NCBI RefSeq assembly: GCF_003591005.1
Contig: NZ_QYYD01000009.1
Span: 124,001 to 188,000, forward strand
From: Rhodopseudomonas palustris
Lineage (GTDB): Bacteria > Pseudomonadota > Alphaproteobacteria > Rhizobiales > Xanthobacteraceae
Direction of reading: 5' to 3'
DNA length: 64,000 nt
Part shown: in pieces, positions 30,294 to 39,396 of the stretch
Numbering within the stretch: position 1 is the first letter of the stretch
How the letters are laid out: each line of letters opens with the position of its first letter
Translations under genes and position numbers: made by a program
The notes under the pieces: model-generated
Told to the model about the DNA's origin: nothing
What the model saw: the letters and a program-made list of their open reading frames with translations, nothing else
Databases searched by the model: none

Positions 30294-30324
30294 GCGGAGA
30301 GGTCAAACCGCTCACCAATCGTCA

Positions 30325-31089
30325 TCACCGCCCCAGATACACTTCGACGACCCGTTCGTTCGCCGAGACGTCGTCGATGGTGCCCTCTGCCAGCACGGTG
30401 CCTTCGTGCAGGCACGTCACTTTCACGCCGAGTTCGCGGACGAACGTCATGTCGTGCTCGACCACCACAACGGTCTTGTCGTGGCTGTTGATCTCCTTGA
30501 GCAGCTCGGCGGTCTGATGCGTCTCGACGTCGGTCATGCCGGCGACCGGCTCGTCGACCAGCAGCAGCTTGGGATCCTGCGCCAGCAGCATGCCGATCTC
30601 CAGCCACTGTTTCTGGCCGTGCGACAGGTTGCCGGCGAGACGGTCGCGGGCGTCGCCGAGCTTGATGATCTCGAGCACGCGATCGATGCGCTTGCTCTCC
30701 GGCTCGCTGCGTCGCCAGAACAGCGTGCCGCGGACGCGGTGGTCGACGTTCAGCGCCAGCAGTAGATTGTCCTCGATGGTCTGGCTTTCGAATACCGTCG
30801 GCTTCTGGAATTTGCGGCCGATGCCGAGGGTGGCGATCTGCGTCTCGTCGAGCTTGGTGAGATCGGTGGTGCCGTCGAACACCACCTCGCCTTTGTCCGG
30901 CTTGGTCTTGCCGGTGATGATGTCCATCATCGTGGTCTTGCCGGCGCCGTTCGGGCCGATGATGGCGCGCATCTCGCCGGGCTCCAGCGTCAGCGACAGA
31001 TTGTTGATGGCGTGGAAGCCGTCGAACGAGACGTGGACGCCGTCGAGATACAGCATCGCCGAGGTGGTGCGGGTTTCCAAGAGGCTCAT
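30325..31089 (-). CDS. urtD: Urea ABC transporter ATP-binding protein UrtD
   Basis: A 254-residue LivG-type ATPase. Walker A is GPNGAGKTTMMDIITG, the signature LSHGQKQWLEIGM and Walker B LLLVDEPVAGMTD. The LSHGQKQWLEI form of the signature, with His and Lys-Gln-Trp, is characteristic of UrtD. Its start overlaps the urtC stop by four bases, so the permease and ATPase are translationally coupled. Confidence 0.94.
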   Translation of the reverse strand: MSLLETRTTSAMLYLDGVHVSFDGFHAINNLSLTLEPGEMRAIIGPNGAGKTTMMDIITGKTKPDKGEVVFDGTTDLTKLDETQIATLGIGRKFQKPTVFESQTIEDNLLLALNVDHRVRGTLFWRRSEPESKRIDRVLEIIKLGDARDRLAGNLSHGQKQWLEIGMLLAQDPKLLLVDEPVAGMTDVETHQTAELLKEINSHDKTVVVVEHDMTFVRELGVKVTCLHEGTVLAEGTIDDVSANERVVEVYLGR

Positions 31090-32279
31090 CGCTTCACCAT
31101 CGTCGGTTCGATCACGCCGTCTTCGCGCGCGGCGCTTTCGGCCGCAGCAGCTGCCGCATCGTCACGCTTCGCCTGCGCTTTCTCCCTGCCCTTGTCCCAC
31201 CAGGCGTTGAAGGTGCCGATGATGCCCTTGGGCAGCAGCAGCGTCACCAGCACGAAGAGCGCCCCAAGCATGAACAGCCAGTACGGTGCCAGCGGCCCGG
31301 AGGTGAACACGGTCTTGGCGTAGTTGACCACGATGGCCCCGAGCGCGGCACCGACCAGCGTGCCGCGGCCACCGACCGCGACCCAGATCACCGCCTCGAT
31401 CGAATTGCCCGGCGCGAACTCGCCCGGGTTGATGATGCCGACCTGCGGCACGTAGAGCGCACCGGCGACGCCGGCCATGCAGGCCGACAGCGTGAACACG
31501 AACAGCTTGTAGGATTCGACCCGGTAGCCGAGGAACCGCGTGCGGCTTTCGGCATCGCGGATCGCGATCAGCACCTTGCCGAGCTTCGATGTCACCACCG
31601 CGCGGCAGATCAGGAAGCCGATGCCGAGCGCCAGGCAGCTCAGGAAGAACAGAGCGGCGCGGGTGCCTTCGGCCTGGACGTTGAAGCCGAGGATGTCCTT
31701 GAAGTCAGTCAGGCCGTTATTGCCGCCGAAGCCGAAATCGTTGCGGAAGAAGGCGAGCAGCAGCGCATAGGTCATCGCCTGGGTGATGATCGACAGATAC
31801 ACGCCGGTGACCCGCGAGCGGAACGCCAGCCAGCCGAAGCAGAACGCCAGCAGGCCCGGCACCACCAGCACCATCAGCGCCGCGAACCAGAACATGTCGA
31901 AGCCGTACCAGTACCAGGGCAGTTCCTTGTAGTTGAGGAACACCATGAAGTCCGGCAGCACCGGATTGGCGTAGACGCCGCGGCTGCCGATCTGGCGCAT
32001 CAGATACATCCCCATCGCGTAGCCGCCGAGCGCAAAGAACGCGCCGTGGCCGAGCGAGAGAATGCCGCAATACCCCCAGATCAGATCGATCGACAGAGCC
32101 AGCAGCGCGTAGCAGACATATTTGCCAAACAGCGAGATCAGATAGGTCGGCACGTGCAGCGCCGAGCCTTCCGGCAGCAGCAGATTGGACAGCGGCAGCA
32201 GGATTCCGACCGCGGCAAGGATCAGCAGGAAGATCGTGGCGCTGCGGTTGAGCGAGCGGGTGAGGATGTGCGGGGTCAT
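31086..32279 (-). CDS. urtC: Urea ABC transporter permease UrtC
   Basis: A 397-residue inner-membrane permease of the LivM type with about ten hydrophobic spans. Diagnostic stretches are IWGYCGILSLGHGAFFALGG, GYRVESYKLFVFTLSA and AVIWVAVGGRGTLVGAALGA. The C-terminal tail is Lys/Ala-rich and cytoplasmic. It pairs with UrtB to form the urea channel. The ATG is 205 bases after urtB, the gap being filled by repeat D. Confidence 0.94.
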   Translation of the reverse strand: MTPHILTRSLNRSATIFLLILAAVGILLPLSNLLLPEGSALHVPTYLISLFGKYVCYALLALSIDLIWGYCGILSLGHGAFFALGGYAMGMYLMRQIGSRGVYANPVLPDFMVFLNYKELPWYWYGFDMFWFAALMVLVVPGLLAFCFGWLAFRSRVTGVYLSIITQAMTYALLLAFFRNDFGFGGNNGLTDFKDILGFNVQAEGTRAALFFLSCLALGIGFLICRAVVTSKLGKVLIAIRDAESRTRFLGYRVESYKLFVFTLSACMAGVAGALYVPQVGIINPGEFAPGNSIEAVIWVAVGGRGTLVGAALGAIVVNYAKTVFTSGPLAPYWLFMLGALFVLVTLLLPKGIIGTFNAWWDKGREKAQAKRDDAAAAAAESAAREDGVIEPTMVKR

Positions 32280-32320
32280 GCGCGGCCTCCGCTCAGGACA
32301 GGCAACGCCCTATCGACCTG

Positions 32321-32438
32321 TCGTCCCCGCGAAGGCGGGGACCCATACGCCGTGTCGTCTCGTTTGGGCAGTGCGGTCAGGTTCACCTCAACTAACTGAC
32401 GCAAGGGGTTATGGGTCCCCGCCTTCGCGGGGATGACA
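32321..32438. repeat. Palindromic repeat D (GTCCCCGCGAAGGCGGGGAC type)
   Basis: CGTCCCCGCGAAGGCGGGGA with CCCATACG on the left is mirrored by ATGGGTCCCCGCCTTCGCGG and GGATGACAG on the right. The outer ends can pair over more than 20 bases and each arm is a hairpin on its own. It lies in the urtB-urtC gap. Confidence 0.78.
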
Positions 32439-32484
32439 GATGGAGAGGATCGCAGGGCTCCAACGCCGTCGAGCACTTGCATCC

Positions 32485-34098
32485 TCATGCCTCCACCGCC
32501 CTGCCCTTCAGCGCGAACAGGCCGCGGGGGCGTTTTTGGATGAAGAGGATGATCAGCACCAGGATGGCGATCTTGGCCAGCACAGCGCCGGCGACCGGTT
32601 CGAGGAACTTGTTGGCGATGCCGAGCGAGAACGCGCCGACCAGCGTGCCCCACAGATTTCCCACGCCGCCGAACACCACCACCATGAAGCTGTCGATGAT
32701 GTAGCTCTGGCCGAGATTGGGCGAGACGTTGTCGATCTGCGACAGCGCCACCCCGGCGATGCCGGCGATGCCGCTGCCGAGCCCGAAAGTCAGCGCGTCG
32801 ACCCGCGAGGTCGCGATGCCCATCGATGCCGCCATGCGGCGGTTCTGCGTCACCGCGCGCATTTCCAGGCCGAGCGCGGTGTAGCGCAGCATCGCCAGAA
32901 GGATCGCGAACACGGCCAGCGTGAAGCACAGGATCCACAGCCGATTATAAGTGATAGTGATCTGGCCGAGTTCGAACGCGCCGCTCATCCAGGAGGGATT
33001 GCCGACCTCGCGGTTGGTGGGGCCGAACAGCGTGCGCACCGCCTGCTGCAGGATCAGCGACAGCCCCCAGGTGGCGAGCAGCGTCTCCAGCGGGCGGCCG
33101 TAGAGGAAGCGGATGACGCTGCGCTCGATCAGCACGCCGATTGCGCCCGCGACCAGGAAGGCGAGCGGCACCGCGATCAGCAGCGAATAGTCGAACAGCG
33201 CCGGATAGCGGGTTCGGATGGCCTCCTGCACCACGAAGGTGGTGTAGGCGCCGAGCATTACCATCTCGCCATGCGCCATGTTGATGACGCCCATCACACC
33301 GAAGGTGATGGCGAGACCGATCGCGGCGAGCAGCAGCACCGAACCGAGCGACAGCCCATACCAGGCGTTCTGCACCATCGACCAGATTGCGAGATTGCGG
33401 TCGATCGCGGCCTTGGCTGATGCGATGCCGGCCGCGACGGCGGCGCTCTGCTCGGCCGGCACGCCGGTGAGCAGAGCCATCGCCTCGCGATCGCCGCGCG
33501 CCTTGATCGTGGCGATGGCATCAAGCTTGTCGACGTCACCGGCATCCTGTTTGAACAGCAGGATCGACGCCCGCGCTTCGGTGAAAGCCTGCTTGGCGGC
33601 AGCGTTTTTCTCCGCCTTCAGCGCCGCTTCGACGGTCGGCAGCATGGTCTCATCGTGCGATCTGAACACCGACTGCGCGGCCTGGATGCGCTTGTCGAGG
33701 TCCGGCGACAGCAGCGTCAGACCGGCCATCGCGCCGGCAACGACGCGGCGCAGCTTGTTGTTGAGGCGCACGGCGCTCGCCTTGGCGGACAGTGCGGCCA
33801 CCGCTTCGCCGGTCGCCGCATCGGTGATCTTGCCGTCATCGGCCTTGATGAAGGCGGCCTTGCTGTCTGGATCGGCGTAGAGCTTGCCATCCTGCAGCGC
33901 GATGATGATGACGGCGGCGCGCGGATTGCCGCTGGCGATCAGCTTGCCGATCGCGTCCTCGGTGTCGGAAAAAGAATCCTGCGAAAACTGCGCGATCGCG
34001 TCTTCATAAGGTCCGGCGAAAGCCGGCAGGACACCAAAGCTCGCGCAAGCGATCGCCAGGGCGGCGAGCACGAGACGCAGTGAACGGATCAAGGGCAC
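32485..34098 (-). CDS. urtB: Urea ABC transporter permease UrtB
   Basis: A 537-residue LivH-type permease. A signal-like N-terminus (SLRLVLAALAIACASFGVLP, then AFAGPYEDAI) precedes a roughly 200-residue Ala-rich periplasmic region, as is usual in UrtB and absent from LivH. The membrane part has LGSVLLLAAIGLAITFGVMG with VINMAHGEMVMLGAY, and YIIDSFMVVVFGGVGNLWGT. I assign GTG at 34098, which begins the signal sequence. In-frame ATG codons further up read through repeat A4 and give nonsense protein. The spacing to urtA is 225 bases. Confidence 0.92.
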   Translation of the reverse strand: MPLIRSLRLVLAALAIACASFGVLPAFAGPYEDAIAQFSQDSFSDTEDAIGKLIASGNPRAAVIIIALQDGKLYADPDSKAAFIKADDGKITDAATGEAVAALSAKASAVRLNNKLRRVVAGAMAGLTLLSPDLDKRIQAAQSVFRSHDETMLPTVEAALKAEKNAAAKQAFTEARASILLFKQDAGDVDKLDAIATIKARGDREAMALLTGVPAEQSAAVAAGIASAKAAIDRNLAIWSMVQNAWYGLSLGSVLLLAAIGLAITFGVMGVINMAHGEMVMLGAYTTFVVQEAIRTRYPALFDYSLLIAVPLAFLVAGAIGVLIERSVIRFLYGRPLETLLATWGLSLILQQAVRTLFGPTNREVGNPSWMSGAFELGQITITYNRLWILCFTLAVFAILLAMLRYTALGLEMRAVTQNRRMAASMGIATSRVDALTFGLGSGIAGIAGVALSQIDNVSPNLGQSYIIDSFMVVVFGGVGNLWGTLVGAFSLGIANKFLEPVAGAVLAKIAILVLIILFIQKRPRGLFALKGRAVEA

Positions 34099-34188
34099 TG
34101 AGATATCCCGGCAAGGATGAAGGTGCGTGGTCTGAATAGTGGGCGGCGCGCATCGGCATCGCCGCCCGTCTTTTTGGCAGAGGAGATC

Positions 34189-34304
34189 GTCATTGCGAGC
34201 CACCGGGTCCGGCCTTCGGCCGGCCCGATGACAGGCTCCGCGAAGCAATCCAGGCCGCGAGTCAGATCTGGATTGCTTCGTCGCAAGAGCTCCTCGCAAT
34301 GACG
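34189..34304. repeat. Dispersed palindrome family A, copy 4
   Basis: GTCATTGCGAGCCACCGGGT, then GGCTCCGCGAAGCAATCCAG, is mirrored by CTGGATTGCTTCGTCGC and CTCCTCGCAATGACG. It lies in the urtA-urtB gap. The insert GGTCCGGCCTTCGGCCGGCC is also seen in repeat B2, so the two families share a module. Confidence 0.82.
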
Positions 34305-34323
34305 ACGAAGGCTCATTGTGCGA

Positions 34324-35646
34324 TCAGGTGCCCTGCCCGCCGCACTTCTTGGTCACGGTGTTGTAGTTGCCGCATTTCAGCGTCACCCAATCGCCGATCA
34401 GGTCCTTGGAGCCATCAAGCTCCTTCGACCAGGCGTCGCCCGGCACCAGGCCCGGAGTCTTCCAGACCACGTCGAACTGGCCGTCGCCCTTGATCTCGCC
34501 GATGAACACCGGCTTGGTGATGTGATGGTTCGGAAGCATTTCGGAGACGCCGCCGGTCAGGTTCGGCGCCTTGGTGCCCGGCAGCGTGTCGATCACCTTG
34601 TCGGCGTCGACGGTGCCGGCCTTCTCGACCGCCTTCACCCACATGTTGAAGCCGATCACGGTGGCTTCCATCGGGTCGTTGGTGACACGCTTCGGATTCT
34701 TGGTGTACGCCTGCCAGGCCTTGATGAACTTCTCGTTCTCCGGGTCCTTGACCGACTGGAAGTAGTTCCAGGCGGCGAGATGGCCGAGCAGCGGCTTGGT
34801 GTCGATACCGGCGAGTTCTTCTTCGCCGACCGAGAACGCCACCACCGGAATGTCGGTGGCCTTGATGCCCTGGTTGCCGAGTTCCTTATAGAACGGCACG
34901 TTGGCGTCGCCGTTGATGGTCGAGACCACGGCGGTCTTCTTGCCGGCCGAGCCGAACTTCTTGATGTCGGCGACGATAGTCTGCCAGTCGGAGTGACCGA
35001 ACGGCGTGTAGTTGATCATGATGTCTTCCTGCTTGACGCCTTTCGACTTCAAGTAGGCTTCGAGGATCTTGTTGGTGGTGCGCGGATAGACGTAGTCGGT
35101 GCCGGCCAGCACCCAGCGCTGCACCTTCTCTTCCTTGGCGAGATAGTCAACCGCCGGGATCGCCTGCTGGTTCGGGGCGGCGCCGGTGTAGAACACGTTA
35201 CGCTCGCTCTCCTCGCCCTCGTACTGCACCGGATAGAACAGGATCGAATTCAGCTCCTTGAACACCGGCAGCACCGACTTGCGGGACACCGAAGTCCAGC
35301 AGCCGAAAACCACCGAGACCTTGTCCTTGGTGATCAGCTCGCGGGCCTTCTCGGCGAACAGCGGCCAGTTCGACGCCGGGTCGACCACCACCGCCTCGAG
35401 CTTCTTGCCGAGCACGCCGCCCTTCTTGTTCTGCTCGTCAATCAGGAACAGCACCGTATCTTTCAGCGTCGTCTCGCTGATCGCCATGGTGCCGGACAGA
35501 GAGTGCAAAACGCCGACCTTGATGGTGTCGTCGGCGGCCTTCGCGGGCGCAAAGCTCGACAGGCCGATAGCTAAGCCCGCGGCCGCGGCCAGCCAGGCGC
35601 GCCGGCTCAGCGGCGCCATGCTCGAAAATTTCGGTTCGATACGCAT
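34324..35646 (-). CDS. urtA: Urea ABC transporter substrate-binding protein UrtA
   Basis: A 440-residue periplasmic binding protein. The signal sequence has a twin-arginine look (LSRRAWLAAAAGLAIG), followed by ALA-like cleavage near PAKAADDTIK. The mature fold has VGVLHSLSGTMAISETTLKD and FGCWTSVSRKSVLPVF, both diagnostic of UrtA among Leu/Ile/Val-type binding proteins; YTPFGHSDWQTIV is also conserved. The ATG at 35646 has GGGAGAAG upstream. It is the first gene of the urea cluster, with a 505-base region upstream. Two Cys near the C-terminus (LKCGNYNTVTKKCGG) may form a disulfide. Confidence 0.95.
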   Translation of the reverse strand: MRIEPKFSSMAPLSRRAWLAAAAGLAIGLSSFAPAKAADDTIKVGVLHSLSGTMAISETTLKDTVLFLIDEQNKKGGVLGKKLEAVVVDPASNWPLFAEKARELITKDKVSVVFGCWTSVSRKSVLPVFKELNSILFYPVQYEGEESERNVFYTGAAPNQQAIPAVDYLAKEEKVQRWVLAGTDYVYPRTTNKILEAYLKSKGVKQEDIMINYTPFGHSDWQTIVADIKKFGSAGKKTAVVSTINGDANVPFYKELGNQGIKATDIPVVAFSVGEEELAGIDTKPLLGHLAAWNYFQSVKDPENEKFIKAWQAYTKNPKRVTNDPMEATVIGFNMWVKAVEKAGTVDADKVIDTLPGTKAPNLTGGVSEMLPNHHITKPVFIGEIKGDGQFDVVWKTPGLVPGDAWSKELDGSKDLIGDWVTLKCGNYNTVTKKCGGQGT

Positions 35647-36151
35647 GCGGTTGTCTTCTCCCTGGACGCAGAATGATGCTCGGCCCCACGGCCGTCTGCG
35701 GCGAAGGAATCGCAAGAAGCATGCCATGCAGGCAGCGCGACTTAACACCTTGATAACAGATCAAAATCTTGCGGTGCTCAAATCCCGCCTATTGCGCACT
35801 TGCACAAAATTTACGCCACAAAGATGCATAGAAAGCGACCACCTTGCATATCTTGCGTGCAAGAGACCGGGTGACTGATCAAATTCTGTCCCCGCGGTGC
35901 CATCGCCCGGGGCGCGCAATTCGTCCTTGAAAGCGCCGCTTTGATGTTCCATATATCTTGCATGACCTTGAGAATCGTTCAGGTCGCCGCGAGCCGCGTG
36001 TTCTGATCCCCCTGCTCCTGATCTCGGACAGCGGTTTCTGGCTCGTCTTTCAGCCGATTAGAGCCCACGCTCCAAACACGCGAGCGTCACGGTTTGTGCC
36101 AGCTCCCGACACGCGTCGGGCGCCTGGTTTCACAATGGAAAGAACCATCTT
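35647..36151. promoter_or_regulatory. Divergent control region of urtA and the helicase gene
   Basis: A 505-base gap without a convincing gene. It is less GC-rich than its flanks between about 35750 and 35960. The string ATATCTTGC(G/A)TG occurs twice on the plus strand (35848-35859 and 35953-35964), and the first copy sits in the partial palindrome TTGCATATCTTGCGTGCAAG. These could be operator sites for the urea genes. No exact sigma-54 box was found. Near the helicase start, ATGGAAAGAACCATCTTTTGA is a six-codon frame whose TGA overlaps the TTG start. Confidence 0.45.
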
Positions 36152-37621
36152 TTGACCTCGTTTCAGGATTTCGGCCTCGCCGATCCAATCTCCCGTGCGC
36201 TTCAGGAAGAAAATTACCACACCCCGACGCCGATTCAGGCGCAGACCATTCCCCTCGCGCTGACCGGCCGTGATGTCGTCGGCATCGCCCAGACCGGCAC
36301 CGGCAAGACCGCGTCGTTCGCGCTGCCGATCCTCCACCGCCTGCTCGAGAACCGCATCAAGCCGCAGCCCAAGAGCTGCCGCGTGCTGGTGCTGAGCCCG
36401 ACCCGTGAACTCTCCGGCCAGATTCTCGACAGCTTCAACGCCTATGGCCGTCACGTCCGCCTCAACGCCACGCTGGCGATCGGCGGCGTGCCGATGGGCC
36501 GGCAGGTCCGCGCGCTGATGCAGGGCGTCGATGTCCTGGTCGCGACCCCGGGCCGTCTGCTCGACCTCGTCCAGGGCAACGCCCTGAAGTTGTCGCATGT
36601 CGAATTCCTGGTGCTCGACGAAGCCGACCGCATGCTCGACATGGGCTTCATCAACGACATCCGGAAGATCGTCGCCAAGCTGCCGATCAAGCGGCAGACG
36701 CTGTTCTTCTCGGCCACCATGCCGAAGGACATCGCCGACCTCGCCGAGCAGATGCTGCGCGATCCGGCCCGCGTTGCCGTCACCCCGGTGTCGTCGACGG
36801 TGGAGCGCATCAATCAGCGCGTCATTCAGCTCGATCACTCCGCCAAGCCGGCGATGCTCGCGCAGATCCTGCAGGCGGACGGCGTCAATCAGGCGCTGGT
36901 CTTCACCCGCACCAAGCACGGCGCCGACAAGGTGGTGAAGGGCCTGCAGCGCGCCGGCATTTCGGCCGACGCCATCCACGGCAACAAGTCGCAGAACTAT
37001 CGCGAACGCGTGCTCGCATCCTTCCGCACCGGTGAGCTGCGCACGCTGGTCGCGACCGACATCGCCGCCCGCGGCATCGATGTCGATGGCGTCTCGCACG
37101 TCGTCAATTTCGATCTTCCGAACATCCCCGAGACCTACGTCCACCGCATCGGCCGCACTGCGCGCGCCGGCGCCGACGGCACCGCGATCTCGCTATGCGC
37201 CGGCAGCGACGAGGCGGGCTACCTCCGCGACATCGAAAAGCTGATCAAGGTGTCGCTGCCGAAGGAAGACCATCGCACCCCCGGCGCAAAGCCGCCGCCG
37301 CCTGCCCAGCAGCGCGGTGGACATCGCAATGGCGGCCAGCCGCACCGTGGTCAGCGCAATGGCACCGCACCGCATGCGGCGCGCGGGGAAGCCGGAGCCA
37401 ATGACCCGCGCCGTCCGCGCCGCGGCGGCAATCCGAACGCCGGACGCCACCCGGACGCACGCCATGCCGACGCCCGGCATGCCGACGCTGGGCGCCACGA
37501 GCCGGCGGCTCGGCCGCAGCACAGCGGCCATGGCGGCAGTGGCGAGGGACTTCAGGGCGTCGCCTTTTTGCAGCGCAAGAATCGGCCTGCTAAGACGACG
37601 ACTCAACGACCGCAACGCTGA
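36152..37621 (+). CDS. rhlE: DEAD-box ATP-dependent RNA helicase (RhlE type)
   Basis: A 489-residue RNA helicase. Motifs in order: Q motif TPTPIQAQ, Walker A AQTGTGKT (Lys52), [18 protein letters not shown] at 156-159, [32 protein letters not shown] and [10 protein letters not shown]. Residues after about 375 are a His/Arg/Gly/Asn-rich basic tail with repeated [10 protein letters not shown]-like units, likely for RNA binding. The start is TTG at 36152: the next residues [16 protein letters not shown] match the family N-terminus, and GGAAAG lies nine bases upstream. No ATG nearby fits. It is followed after 23 bases by the IF-1 paralogue. Confidence 0.93.
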   Translation: MTSFQDFGLADPISRALQEENYHTPTPIQAQTIPLALTGRDVVGIAQTGTGKTASFALPILHRLLENRIKPQPKSCRVLVLSPTRELSGQILDSFNAYGRHVRLNATLAIGGVPMGRQVRALMQGVDVLVATPGRLLDLVQGNALKLSHVEFLVLDEADRMLDMGFINDIRKIVAKLPIKRQTLFFSATMPKDIADLAEQMLRDPARVAVTPVSSTVERINQRVIQLDHSAKPAMLAQILQADGVNQALVFTRTKHGADKVVKGLQRAGISADAIHGNKSQNYRERVLASFRTGELRTLVATDIAARGIDVDGVSHVVNFDLPNIPETYVHRIGRTARAGADGTAISLCAGSDEAGYLRDIEKLIKVSLPKEDHRTPGAKPPPPAQQRGGHRNGGQPHRGQRNGTAPHAARGEAGANDPRRPRRGGNPNAGRHPDARHADARHADAGRHEPAARPQHSGHGGSGEGLQGVAFLQRKNRPAKTTTQRPQR

Positions 37622-37644
37622 TCAAGACCGATCTGGAGATCACG

Positions 37645-37929
37645 ATGGCCAAAGAAGAGCTGATCCAGTTCGAAGGACTGGTGACCGAAATCCTTCCCGA
37701 CGCGCGGTATCGTGTCCAGCTGGACGCCGGACACGAGATCGTTGCCTATACCGCGGGCAAAATGAAGAAGAACCGGATCAAGACGCTGGCCGGCGACCGG
37801 GTGACGATCGAAATGTCACCCTATGATCTGGAGAAGGGCCGCCTGATCTTCCGCCATAAGGACGAACGTCCGGGCGGCACAGGGGCTCCGCGCGGCGGCC
37901 CGCCGCGTGGTCAATTCCGGCGCAGGTAA
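37645..37929 (+). CDS. infA: Translation initiation factor IF-1 paralogue with RG-rich tail
   Basis: A 94-residue protein. Residues 1-73 form the IF-1 OB fold ([20 protein letters not shown], then [20 protein letters not shown] and [18 protein letters not shown]). Standard IF-1 ends there at about 72 residues; this one continues for about 20 residues with a Gly/Arg/Pro-rich tail ([19 protein letters not shown]). The tail suggests extra RNA binding. Its position between an RNA helicase and a cold-shock protein indicates a specialised copy for stress or low temperature. Whether it is the only IF-1 gene in the genome cannot be seen here. Confidence 0.9.
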   Translation: MAKEELIQFEGLVTEILPDARYRVQLDAGHEIVAYTAGKMKKNRIKTLAGDRVTIEMSPYDLEKGRLIFRHKDERPGGTGAPRGGPPRGQFRRR

Positions 37930-38209
37930 GCCGCTGGAGCGAACCGTCGACGTGCGCTTTGCCCTTTCGCACAGCGCGTTTTCATAATGGATGCGAAACC
38001 CGCGCCTCCAAAAAATCCCGCATGTCAGGATTGTTTTGAGCGCAGGCTTCGCATAATATCCGTTAATCGATTTTCGGCCGGACGACATTAGCTACTACCG
38101 GTACAGCCGGTTCAGACGCTGACGACCCTTCCAAAAATTCGATGCCACCAGCCCGCCTGGTCACCCCAGAGGGCTCCGACCGTATCTATATTTAGAAGGG
38201 ACTACCCCC
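37930..38209 (+). promoter_or_regulatory. Long leader region of the cold-shock gene
   Basis: A 280-base stretch between the IF-1 paralogue and cspA. It holds an AT-richer segment around 37979-38080, unlike the flanks, and a palindrome ACCGGTACAGCCGGT near 38097. Cold-shock genes usually carry long structured 5' leaders, so a promoter plus leader is likely. No reading frame is supported. The exact transcription start cannot be read from sequence. Confidence 0.45.
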
Positions 38210-38422
38210 GTGAGCATGGGAACCGTGAAGTGGTTCAACGCGACCAAGGGCTACGGCTTCATCCAGCCGGATGATGGCGGGAACGACGTTTTCGTTCATA
38301 TCAGCGCTGTCGAGCGCGCGGGCCTCGGCACGCTGCGTGAAGGCCAGAAGATCAGCTACGAAATCGTTGCCGATCGTCGCTCTGGCAAGTCGTCGGCCGA
38401 TAACCTGCGTTCTGCCGGCTAA
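38210..38422 (+). CDS. cspA: Cold-shock domain protein
   Basis: A 70-residue single OB-fold RNA chaperone. RNP1 is KGYGFIQP and RNP2 is [20 protein letters not shown] precedes them. It melts RNA secondary structure. Two starts are possible: GTG at 38210 (giving M-S-M-G) and ATG at 38216. AGAAGGG ends nine bases before the GTG, a better spacing, so GTG is preferred. A strong terminator follows. Related cold-shock proteins of this group share the C-terminal GKSSADNLR. Confidence 0.93.
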   Translation: MSMGTVKWFNATKGYGFIQPDDGGNDVFVHISAVERAGLGTLREGQKISYEIVADRRSGKSSADNLRSAG

Positions 38423-38450
38423 GCAGACCGTCCGGACACAAGCTACCGAG

Positions 38451-38476
38451 GGCCGCGCTCCAGCGCGGCCTTTTTA
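38451..38476 (+). terminator. Rho-independent terminator after cspA
   Basis: An eight-base-pair stem GGCCGCGC/GCGCGGCC with a four-base TCCA loop is followed directly by TTTTT. It begins 28 bases after the cspA stop. Confidence 0.93.
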
Positions 38477-38589
38477 ATTTGCGAACGGATCCGGGTGACG
38501 CCGAAGCGGCCACCCGCTTCACAGCGCAATGCTACCATCGCGACTGCAGCGATCGGCCGCTTGCGAGTGCATTGCGGCGTCGTCGCCTC

Positions 38590-38692
38590 GTCATTGCAAG
38601 GAGCGCAGCGACGAAGCAGTCCCTCTCCGTGCACTTAGCTTCCTGGATCGCTTCGCACAGCCGGTCATCGAGCCGGCCGAAATCGCAATGTC
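38590..38692. repeat. Dispersed palindrome family A, degenerate copy
   Basis: GTCATTGCAAGGAGCGCAGC with GACGAAGCAGTCC matches the left arm of family A; CTGGATCGCTTCGC and AATCGCAATG are a weakened right arm. It lies in the 336-base gap between cspA and the pseudopilin gene (38423-38758). Apart from the terminator, I see nothing else there. Confidence 0.6.
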
Positions 38693-38758
38693 CGCCAGCG
38701 CTGCTGATCGTCGAGCAACTGCCGATTGGCAACGCGGCGGCAGTCGAGCGACCAACGC

Positions 38759-39388
38759 TCAGTAGGTCGGGCAGCTGGCGTTACTGCCGGGATTCAACAA
38801 TACGCACATCGACTGCCGCGGCCGCGTGTAGGACAGATCGCTCAAAGTGATTCCGGCCTTGGAGACGACGTAGCCGATCGCAGGCTGATAAAGATAGTTC
38901 ACCTCGCTGAGGATGAGATAGGTCTTGGTCACTTTCAGCCCTGCCGGAATGGTGATCGCATCGCCCTGCTTCCTGCTCGAAACGCCGAGGGTCGTCGAAA
39001 CGGTGCTGCCGCTTTGCGCCACCGTCCCCTTCTTGCTCCATTGCACTTTCGCCACCCCGGCATCGTTCACGTAGATCATCGAGATGGTGGCATCCGCAGT
39101 GTTAGTCGGATACGGCGACAGGATGCCGTAGCTCGCAGCGAATACGTTCTTCAGATCGGTGTCGGTGACCGAGGTTGCCTGCGACACGAGATCCGACAGC
39201 GTGCGCGCCACCAGCGTCACCTTACGATCGACCGCGATGCCCGCGGATAGTTCGACCGTGGCGAAGAACGTCACCAGCATCAGCGGCACGATGAAGGCGA
39301 ATTCGGTTGCGGCGATACCGCTGCGATCTCGCAGCAGTCTGATACTCGATCGCCGTGTCCCGCGCCAAAGCCTCGACAGCATCGTCAT
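38759..39388 (-). CDS. TadE/TadG-type pilus pseudopilin (second)
   Basis: A 209-residue protein. A short basic N-terminus ends in DRSGIAATEFAFIVPLMLVT, the TadE-type prepilin signature with the Glu in the hydrophobic helix. The rest is a periplasmic domain with two C-terminal Cys residues (SMCVLLNPGSNASC) able to form a disulfide. It is far shorter than classical TadG, which has a von Willebrand domain. ATG codons at 39388 and 39382 are both possible. It follows the other TadE gene by eight bases and should work in the adjacent Flp pilus. Confidence 0.84.
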   Translation of the reverse strand: MTMLSRLWRGTRRSSIRLLRDRSGIAATEFAFIVPLMLVTFFATVELSAGIAVDRKVTLVARTLSDLVSQATSVTDTDLKNVFAASYGILSPYPTNTADATISMIYVNDAGVAKVQWSKKGTVAQSGSTVSTTLGVSSRKQGDAITIPAGLKVTKTYLILSEVNYLYQPAIGYVVSKAGITLSDLSYTRPRQSMCVLLNPGSNASCPTY

Positions 39389-39396
39389 CGCCGGTC

